Assembly (NCBI GenBank): GCA_003427395.1
Contig: BFEA01000849.1
Span: forward strand, 370,679 to 394,647
Length of the DNA: 23,969 nt
Source of the DNA: Chara braunii
Lineage: Eukaryota > Streptophyta > Charophyceae > Charales > Characeae
Reading direction: 5' to 3'
A model generated the notes under the pieces. It was given only the letters and a program-made list of their open reading frames with translations. It was not told where the DNA came from and made no database searches. A program made the position numbers and the translations under genes. Position 1 is the first letter of the stretch. The number at the start of each line of letters is the position of its first letter. Positions 16,640 to 23,969 of the stretch are shown here, piece by piece.

Positions 16640-18060
16640 AGCTACTGATCCACATGCGAAAGTTTTTAAATGCAATCGCAGAGGTAGGTTAGCCGAAGGC
16701 GTTTGCTCGTTCGCTGTAGTATAAATACGCTTGGTTAACACCAAAGGAACTCGAACGCCATCCGTTCCTAGAGCGCTGATCTCCTAAGTACGAAGCAGAC
16801 GTCGGTTGACTAGGACGGTCTCAACCAAGTGTGAAACCCAATATTGATCCTAGTCCCTTTAGACACATAGTCAAAAAAAAGTTACAATATCCACAGATAA
16901 TTACATCAAAACAAATCGACCATAGTTGATAGAACCATATCCAATCTGAAATGATAACAAACAAAAAATTGAATCATCATACGATATATTTAATAACACA
17001 AATTCAAAATAGATCCGACCATCCCGGGTCGAACTCAACGAAACAATCATATAACTGTCAACGAGGAGTTGGCTACAGACAATAACATCAATGCAGCCGA
17101 CAAGGCAGTCTGACTGCCTTAGTTTGGACTTGATGAGACGCGTTGCTAAAGTCATTCATTTCAGTCTACCGCAAACCTAAGATTATACACGCTCACACCT
17201 GTCTCCATACTTCCTCAATCTTATTTGCTGACAGACTTCTTTGCGAATGATTCTTGATCAGGGGAATTGCTTGAAGTGTTGCATGCCTCTCCCTCTAGGA
17301 AGTGGTCAGGGGTACTCCTCCTCGCCCGAGCACAAGACTCGGATCTCAGAAGTCGGGTTGTCTCCACTGAATCGGCATGTACCCCTCCGTAGAACGGTCT
17401 GCTTCGGGTTGATAACAGGGTCGGCTCCTGAAGCAACGAACCCCCGCCCCAGATGCTTCCTAGAGATAGAAGATATGTCCACTACAATTAGCTTTCATAT
17501 ATTCTTCATTTCTCCTAAGTTCAGGGTAACTAAGACGAAAATAAGTAAGGAAAGGTAAAGATTGAGGATTATTTAGACAGATACAGGCAGATAGGATCAT
17601 TCGGGATAGAACCGGTCAATCCTAGGGAAAAAGACCAAATCCGTTTGACCTTATCTGCTTTCTTTCAATCGAATTCATTTTATGACACTCACTGAGTTAA
17701 TCTTTTCTTAAACGACAATTTTCACTTTCACAAGCAAGCAGGTGGAAAGTAGAAAAAGGATAATTTTTTTCTTTATCTCGAACCGGAATGATCAGTCTCC
17801 TTTGCAAGCATCCTTCTACCTACCTGCACGACATGCACAGAAAACAAGTTCAAAAGAAAACAATACAATCCCAGACTCACGTGAGGCCTTCTCATTCACA
17901 TGCATGACTTGCACAACTTCCTCTACCTTTTCTTTCGAACGTTCAAAACAAGAGGGTCAAGCAAAGTGTGGGTCCACACAGGTGTGAAGGAAAGCCTGAG
18001 TCATTCAACCAACTGACCTTGAGTGAAGTTTGGTCCGGCTCAATCAAGAAAGCCGAGTAA
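16640..18060. other. Unassigned DNA
   Basis: No gene is supported. A TATAAATA box-like word occurs at about 16720 on the plus strand, but no transcript or LTR structure can be tied to it: no second copy and no primer-binding site were seen. Short minus-strand frames at 16901-17155 and 17221-17436 carry no recognisable motif. Confidence 0.4.
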
Positions 18061-18124
18061 TATATCAATCAAAGGAAAACGACCGCCATAGAAAATGAAA
18101 ATATGCGGCTCACATGAAAATACA

Positions 18125-18248
18125 CGGCTCCTATGTTACCGAATGTACACGTACGGGGCCTATCCGTACGAAACGTACAAATAATATCTGTACGGGAACC
18201 TGTACGTCCCCGTACGACCTGTACGAAAAAAAAAAAAAAAAAAAAAAN

Positions 18249-18281
<33 letters not shown>

Positions 18282-18500
18282 GAAAGTTATCCCAAGACCC
18301 GAGAAAAATATATGTGATGTAACATCCCAAAACAAGCAACATTTGCCTGAGCACCATTTGCAGATTCTTATTAGAATTGGAGGAAAAAAATAAAAACAGT
18401 AAAAAAAATTAAAAAAAGTCGTACGGGGCCTTGAGTACGAGTAGCGTACAAGAAATGAGTACAACTCGTACTCGTACGGGGGTGAGTACAAGTCGCAACG
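18125..18500. mobile_element. GTACGGG-rich foldback candidate with internal A-run
   Basis: GTACG words in both orientations crowd both ends (18142-18226 and 18415-18485), and CGTACGGGGCC occurs at 18150 and 18420. The outer ends, GCTCCTATGTTACC..ATGTAC and the reverse-complemented right end GCTCTACGTTGCG..TTGTAC, are imperfect inverted repeats. The centre holds an A-run with one N (18248). The layout resembles non-autonomous hAT-type elements with subterminal repeats, but no 8-bp target duplication was found. Confidence 0.4.
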
Positions 18501-18939
18501 TAGAGCAGCTCACAACTTCACAAGTTGTGGTCATTTCACTGAACGACGGTCCGCCGCCTTCTCCAAGTGTCTGATCACACCAAGGTTGGGTCCACTGAGA
18601 TGTCTGAATGAGATAACCCTCAAAGAGGGTGCTCCCATAATCCAACCCACGTCGCCCCAACATCCTGAACAGTCTCAACGCAGTCCCTACTGCACCTCAT
18701 CCTCCAAGGACAGTTCCCCAACCAAACGCAAGTCCATGCCGCCTCAAATCATCCTGTCCGCTCACAATAGCCACACCAACATGTCGGTGCCGATCACAAC
18801 AACTAGTCTCACCTAGTCCCGAAATGGTCCCAAATGGTCTCAATGCAATCCCATACTATTGCCCGCAATACCAGATGGTCCAGAACTCAAAACCGTTTGC
18901 ATTGCGTGCCCAAAAAAAAAAAAAGGTGGCCCCCGGTGA
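18501..18939. other. C-rich unassigned DNA
   Basis: Moderately C-rich with small repeated words (ATGGTCC, CAATCCCATA/CAATACCAG). No gene or structured element identified. Confidence 0.4.
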
Positions 18940-19470
18940 AACCCGCAGGTGTCGCGGACCCCATACTTCGCCGCATGCAGCCGCTCTGCACTTTCTGCAT
19001 GTCGTCGACCCTCGCACTACTGCCGCACAGTCCCAACCACGCACCAATGTTAGCTCAACCTCTAGGCCCTATTAGAAACCCCCATAGTTGCCGCACATCA
19101 CAAAAAATAAAGCGCGGAACTGCCGCTCGCCGCGTTGTCAAAACCCGTACCACGCCGCCGTGCCGAAAACATTAGCAGCGTAACCTCCCCAAAAAACATC
19201 GCCACCATCGTGTCTCCAAACAAACGGCGCCTCCCCTTAAAGTGTGACTGCCGCAACCGCCGTGAAAAACCGGCAGCGCTTCCGCACCACTGCCGTTAAA
19301 ACTAGTGTCGCTGCCGCAAATCCGGTAGCGATTCCGCACCACTGCCAAAAAAATTTATAGTCGGCAGCGCTCCCGCAACTCTGCCAAAAATACATTCGCT
19401 GCTGCCGTGCAAAACGAGCAGAGTCTCCCCTGCACCGCTAGCCAAAGACCTGTCGCTGCCGCACTATGCA
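18940..19470 (+). repeat. Degenerate GCCGCA-rich minisatellite
   Basis: CTGCCGCA and CGGCAGCGCTTCCGCACCAC words recur. The clearest copies start at 19270, 19322 and 19361 (spacing 52 and 39 bp) and share [C/T]CGG[C/T]AGCG[C/A]T[T/C]CCGCA. Upstream copies are weaker. Open frames here are products of the repeat. Confidence 0.65.
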
Positions 19471-20400
19471 GGCCACACCTTTCCTGCACTTCACCAAATG
19501 AAGTGATGGCTATGGCAGCCTCCACTCCCTCGCTCACTGCAGTCCTCTACTCCACTCCACCTCTCACTCACTGCCTCTCAGCACTTCAACAACGTAATGC
19601 TGCTATTCACTCCACATTCAGTCAGAATGTGGGCAGCACCTCAACTGAGTGAGGATGTTGCTGGCCAGCCCTGCTTTTATAGCTGGGCTGGAGTGGTGGT
19701 CAGCCACTTGAGGCTCAGCCAAAAAACGGGCCAGAGCCTGACCCTCGCTGGGAATCTTAGTCCCAGGCTTTGGCTATGCATCCGGCTGCCACCCTCGACC
19801 AGGTGCAGCCACAGAGTGGCTGTATCAAGCCATTTTCAGTTGTCTGTACAAAACGAACAGGCGCAGTCTCATTGGCCCCTAGAAGCTTCTGGGGGCTGCA
19901 CCTGTTCCACGGCCTCGGCCACATTCGCGGCCGTTACATTTTTTCCTTCCTTCCCTATCCTTCTACTTTCTACCCCTGTATCCACTCTACCCCCGCGGCC
20001 ACGTACGTGTTCGTTACTTTTTTTTTTTTCTTGTTCTCCCACCTTCCTCCTCGTTTTTCCATGCAGAGGCAGCTCAAACGGCCAGCCCTTCAGTCACTTC
20101 ACAGACTCGAACTAGAGTCAAGCTCAAGGGGGCTTCTTTCCTCAGCCTTGCACACCCGAACCTGGCTCAATCCAGGTGCTAAGTTTGGCGCCTCTTCAGA
20201 CAGCAGCAGCCCGCTCAAAATGAACGAGCGGCCACTGTAACCTGCCACGAGGGAGGGGAAAAGCCAGCTTTACGATTGGGGACGCCGTCGCGTCCGTTGG
20301 TCGCTCATAGTAGTAGTAGTAGGAGGATGAGGAGGAGGAGGAGGAGAAAGAGGAAGTATGTTTCCATGTTTTAGCAGTAGATACATTCGACTTTGCCCTA
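19471..20400. other. Unassigned DNA
   Basis: Long plus-strand frames (19597-20115, 19770-20240) are Ser/Pro/Phe-rich and overlap each other; neither has a recognisable domain. A related pair of words, GGCCAC..CG..CGTTAC plus T-run, occurs at about 19917 and 19998. A trinucleotide microsatellite lies at 20308-20347. Confidence 0.4.
20308..20347 (+). repeat. Trinucleotide microsatellite (AGT)n/(GGA)n
   Basis: About five AGT/TAG units are followed by imperfect GGA units. Confidence 0.85.
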
Positions 20401-20404
20401 CTCA

Positions 20405-21130
20405 CAATAGCAACCCGTTCGTCAAAACGAACGGGTGCCCCAATGAAATTACAAAGGAATAAGACAAGAACGAAATCTAAAAAATGAAAAAAAATGTAAG
20501 AAAATCTGAAAAAGGAAAACTAGAAAAAAAACAGAAAAAAACAAAACTTACCTGGCTGCAAAAAAATGGTCGCCCGTTTTCACGGGCGACTATTTAGTGC
20601 TAGGGCTGAAAAACCCCAATCACTTCCCAGTGCGCCATGTGGCGCTTAGATTTTAGCTTTCGTTTCTTTTTTTTTTCTCAGGTCGATGCATCCGTGTTCA
20701 TAAAAACGAACAAGAGCATGGTCCGACTTAGCAATGGGGATTGGACTAAGATCTTGAATCAGGGCGTGTTTCAGGCAGAGATGCAGAAAATAAGTTCAAT
20801 CTCGATTTTCTGCACTTGTCTACAAACGCAGACAGATTTAGGTGTTCAATCCAATCCTCTTTGTTAGTGGAACCTCGCACCAGTCGTTACACCGTTCTTG
20901 AAAACGATGGGGAGAATCATAAGAAAAAGAAACGAAAAAAAAATAAAATAAAAATTTTAACAAAATCTAAGGAAAATCTGAAAAAAAGAACAAAAACAAC
21001 CTGCAAAAAAAAGGAAACGGCTTCCCTTAAAACGAGCGTCTGTCGTTGTCCTTGAGGGCTACAAGTCCCCTCAGTTCTCATAGCGCCACATGGCGCTCCG
21101 TTTTTGTAAGATTTTTTTTTTTTTTTTTGA
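20405..21130 (+). repeat. Hairpin-bearing, A-rich duplicated segment
   Basis: Two similar halves (about 20405-20690 and 20880-21130) each run: hairpin or hairpin remnant with AAAACGA, long A-rich stretch (AAAATCTGAAAAA in both), CTGCAAAAAAA, a G/C-containing block, the palindrome GCGCCA[T/C][G/A]TGGCGC (20632-20645, 21083-21096), and a T-run. Perfect hairpins lie at 20413-20436 (10-bp stem, loop CAAA) and 20569-20590 (9-bp stem, loop TTTC). Not coding. Confidence 0.55.
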
Positions 21131-21649
21131 CCATTTCTCGATTTTTACGCGTCATCCTTGCGCAGGGGCCATGCAATCTCGCGCGACTGACCTGGGCCGC
21201 GCGATCTTCACGATCGGACGGTCAGATCCAACCGCGTTGGCTTCAAAAAGTTGCGGCCAGCTCCAGAAGGAGTCAGCCCAGCGGTGTATGCAGTTTCTCA
21301 TATTTGATCCTGGTACTTGCCAAGTGAAAGTCTGGTGTTGTAACCTACTGGGCTGGCTCCTATCACGACAGCGATAAGAGCAACTCTTCTATATGAAGAG
21401 CTTGCCCAGTCACTTCCACCCAAGCTGTGATCTTGCAGGCCCCGCCTGCCTGCGGCTTTTCAGATCCCAACAGCCTGAAGCTTAACAGGTGTCGCCTGCC
21501 TGGCCTTTCCTCATAGCAGGCTGCCCATCCGCAACTACCACAAGCGCCCAACCGGGTGGGCCTCGACATCAGCCAATCGCCCCCCCCCCCCCTGGCTCAA
21601 AACCAAACCCCGTGGTTGATTAAAAAAATAATAAAAGAAAACTTCATAT
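21131..21649. other. Unassigned DNA
   Basis: No gene is supported. Frames at 21046-21377 (plus) and 21363-21569 (minus) show no recognisable motif. A C-run lies at about 21582-21591. Confidence 0.4.
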
Positions 21650-21787
21650 TCATACGCACCGCGGCCCTATACCCGACGCGGCACTCTTTTTAGTCGACTT
21701 AGGTAGGATAGATTTAGCTTTAGCATCCCCAATGTCCGCACGTTTTTGTGGCTTCGACGAAAGCGAAGCATTGCCGCTTACTGCCAT
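21650..21787 (-). CDS. Lys/Ser/Ala-rich frame, unknown
   Basis: 45 codons from ATG (21785-21787) to TGA (21650-21652); the frame is open a further 11 or so codons upstream. The peptide is basic and disordered-looking (SSKPQKRADIGDAKAKS, then PKSTKKSAASG), the kind of low-complexity linker seen in chromatin or transposon proteins. A neighbouring frame just upstream (QTPAASKSNGSKR) has the same character, suggesting a frameshift near 21775. It lies downstream of, and on the same strand as, the decayed frame at 21850-22407. Confidence 0.3.
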   Translation of the reverse strand: MAVSGNASLSSKPQKRADIGDAKAKSILPKSTKKSAASGIGPRCV

Positions 21788-21849
21788 TACTCTTGGACGC
21801 TGCAGGCGTCTGGACTAGGGATCTAAAGTTTTAGTCTATCGGTCATAGG

Positions 21850-22407
21850 TCAGTCTGAATGAACTTTCGGCAACGTCAGACTCATCAAGTACCTCCATTC
21901 AACGAAAAAGTCGGACTGCGCCCGACATCGAAAATCACCGGTAAATACCCTTGTCAGAGTATTTGCCCCGACCCCGTCGATATGCAAGAGGGTGAGAAGA
22001 TATTTTGCTGCAATTGACAACTGACCGTTGGCAAGGGTAGAGAGAACAGTGTGAGGTGGCACCGAGCCTCGTTTAATGTCATCCAAAACCCGCAAGCTTC
22101 GAGGCGCAGTCGCTGCAACCAATCTTCCCCCGTGTGTTCCACGTGTTGTGGCCAGCACTACATAACATCGAGGAAAGGACACGCGGGGTAGTGAGAAACA
22201 AAGTGTCTAAGTATTGTCCTTCATTGCATAACGCATTGCTAAGTATTTGTCATACATGGCCTGACCCCTACTCACAGATCGTGGATATATCCCTTTCTCT
22301 GGAGGCGGAAGGGAAAGACACTCCTCAATGGCAATGGCATGCTCCTTTTTCCCGATCTCGACATCAACCCCTGATGCCTTTAACATATTATTGTGTTTTG
22401 TCGTCAA
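21850..22407 (-). pseudogene. Decayed open frame, unknown protein
   Basis: One minus-strand frame runs from about 22407 to TGA at 21850 with a single internal TAG (22207-22209). Sequence on both sides of the stop is protein-like: GVDVEIGKKEHAIAIEECLS upstream, and KRGSVPPHTVLSTLANGQLS, then FRCRAQSDFFVEWRYL downstream. Further upstream TTTCTTCTGTTGTACAG ends at 22476, a good 3' splice-site context, so this may be the start of an exon. I do not recognise a family. Same-strand neighbours are equally decayed, and I suspect transposon origin. Confidence 0.4.
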
Positions 22408-22924
22408 CCCGGGGACTTTCTACAATATGTGTTCCGGATATTTTGAGGACCTTCGTGTTCGAGATGACCCTACCCCTGTACAACAGAAGAAAGACAAAAT
22501 GGAAAATGAAATCACGTTTTCCAACACGAGTCCGACAAATGTGACAATGTAAAAGAACCACGTAACCTACAAGACGCATGATCTTTCCAATTATAGAACT
22601 CCGAATTTGTATGACCATGACCACCGAGCTGCGTGTGTGCGACTGGACAAAAAAACGACGAGCGTATTCGAGTTTGAGATCCCCGACCTTTACAAAGGAA
22701 AACAACAAGAAGCTACAGAAGCGGAAGGCCAATATTCCCCGAAGTTCGGATTTCGGCAGGTTCTTTCCCACAGCAGACACACAGAGACTAACCACATTAC
22801 ACATCAACATAGGAAGTGCGGATCCCGGTGGACTTAAACCACCACTCTCTCCGAGAAAAAAAAAACGTCATTCAATTGAGTTAGTCAGGTTCATAGCCGA
22901 GGAGCGTATACGTCGTGGCGTTCG
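22408..22924. other. Probable intron or decayed coding DNA
   Basis: No frame is convincingly coding. A pyrimidine-rich 3' splice-site-like sequence on the minus strand ends at 22476. The minus-strand frame ending at 22925 could continue past its TGA for about 19 codons before the next stop. Confidence 0.3.
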
Positions 22925-23969
22925 TCACTGCTTATTAGCCGGTTTATCCCTTTGCTCCTTCGGTGGTGACGTTGGCGCGGGTAAGGCCAACATGTCGAGG
23001 CCTTGAATGCCGACCCTAGATTTTTTCAGGGACGTCACATGTTGTCGGCCCCCGACTTCGCCATCCCAGCCGCTTGCGAAGTTGGCGGCCAGCATCGGAG
23101 AGCTGGGTGGTGAGAAAACGGCGGCAGAGGGCACGGAAGGTGTGACATTGGGGGGGTCATCCACAATAGGCGTTGCAGACCATTGTGCGGACACCTGCTC
23201 GTCACCGAGTATGCCGTCGATAACCTCGACCATACTCATATGTTGACTTTGTTCAACCGGGCTCACAATAACGGAAACCTCGTCGCACCGGTGTTGGAGA
23301 TCGACTGCTGCCATTAATGGTTGAACCTCATAATCTTCAGGGGCTGCCAAAAGGGCACTGACCACCTGCGTCTCCATCTCCATTGTCGTTGCATCGTCGT
23401 TGACATCACGGCCACGATGCTCTCTGTACAGCAGCCTAAACGAGCCTGACGACTATTCACAGCCTGCATCGTCCTCACGGTTCACCCATTTGTCATCTTC
23501 AATATCGAAATCCCTTTGTTCACCCTCTTCTCCTTCACGCAACAGAATCAACTTTTTTTCTCCCCCTTCCTCTACTTCCTCCCCTTCTTCCCCTTCTTCC
23601 CCTTCTTCCCCTTCATCCCTCCCATGCAATTCAGCCCGTTCTCCCTAAGCCTTGTCGACTCCCGCGGACCGCTCTTCGGTCCCCACGCGCGTAGCCCCAC
23701 CTGTCGGCATGACAATCCTTGTTTCTGGAGTCCTTTCTGAAGAAGTCCGGATCCAGGCGGACTTCGACGAATCGAGGTCAGCGGGCACTCCACTTGCGCC
23801 TGGTGCCTCGGTCGACGTAGTTTGGATGCCGGCAGATTTCGCCGCAGGTTCCTTATCGGACCTGGCAGTCGACTGTCCAACAAAGTTCCCTGCCCCCTCC
23901 CCGCCACCTCGTTCCGTTTTCGTGGCCTCATCGTGAGGCGAAACCTGTCCCTTGGCGGTGGTCCCCTCT
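22925..23969 (-). pseudogene. Decayed, partial acidic disordered protein
   Basis: One minus-strand frame is open from the window edge to TGA at 22925-22927 except for two TAG codons (23645-23647, 23453-23455). The composition is consistent on both sides: a Thr/Ser/Ala/Gly-rich beginning; then, after the first stop, a (GEE)n tract from a GAAGGGGAA microsatellite (about 23575-23620); then DFDIEDDKWVNREDDAG; then, after the second stop, an acidic Val/Pro/Ser-rich tail ending in lysines. No domain is recognised. Both TAG codons could derive from CAG. The upstream part lies outside the window. Long disordered regions of this kind are common in transposon-encoded proteins, which is as far as I would go. 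Confidence 0.45.

Noticed and set aside
16500-16880. LTR of a retrotransposon (TATAAATA and a hairpin)
   Set aside because: No second LTR copy, primer-binding site, polypurine tract or pol-like frame in the window.
19597-20240. 172- and 156-codon overlapping plus-strand frames
   Set aside because: Low-complexity Ser/Pro/Phe composition, T-run content and no domain; likely chance frames.
22578-23006. 142-codon plus-strand frame opposite the minus-strand remnants
   Set aside because: It overlaps the end of the better-supported minus-strand frame and has no recognisable motif.

Overview
The window looks like repeat-rich nuclear DNA from a plant-lineage eukaryote, most likely a streptophyte (land plant or charophyte-type alga). 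Four things point there: a decayed fragment of the plastid gene ndhC embedded in non-plastid DNA; long arrays of degenerate TTTAGGG-like (plant-type telomere) heptamers; several open frames bounded by GT..AG-like splice signals and AATAAA signals; and abundant microsatellites, poly(A) tracts and small inverted-repeat transposons. The species cannot be named from the sequence. There is no complete, intact gene that I can recognise. Single N characters inside homopolymers (4056, 12534, 18248) look like collapsed assembly gaps.

Layout. 1-850: exon-like pieces of an unrecognised minus-strand gene ending at an AATAAA signal. 1480-2550: an AGATCT-rich patch and a two-copy ~380-415 bp tandem repeat. 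3200-5460: three small inverted-repeat elements, one of them a good hAT-type element with an 8-bp target duplication, plus a 184-bp tandem duplication. 5890-6640: two exon-like stretches on the minus strand. 6846-7668: the ndhC fragment, split by a ~580-bp tRNA-headed SINE that made a 12-bp target duplication. 8050-12620: telomere-like satellite blocks, a 254-bp foldback element, a 58-60 bp minisatellite and other dispersed repeats. 13230-15120: compound microsatellites and a degenerate tandem repeat. 15782-16467: a broken Ulp1/SUMO-protease-like (peptidase C48) gene on the minus strand. 16500-21650: mostly non-coding DNA with a GTACGGG-rich foldback, a GCCGC-rich minisatellite and a hairpin-rich duplicated segment. 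21650-23969: three more decayed minus-strand reading frames of unknown function.

How the parts relate. The Ulp1-like pseudogene and the decayed frames at 21.6-24 kb lie on the same strand and carry similar damage, mainly stops explainable as C-to-T (or G-to-A) changes. C48 peptidase genes are often carried by plant DNA transposons, so these may be remnants of one large transposon or of several; the sequence alone does not settle this. The remainder reads as layers of small-element insertion and tandem expansion. The clearest history is the SINE: removing it and one copy of its target duplication restores a continuous ndhC reading frame, so plastid DNA entered first and the SINE later.
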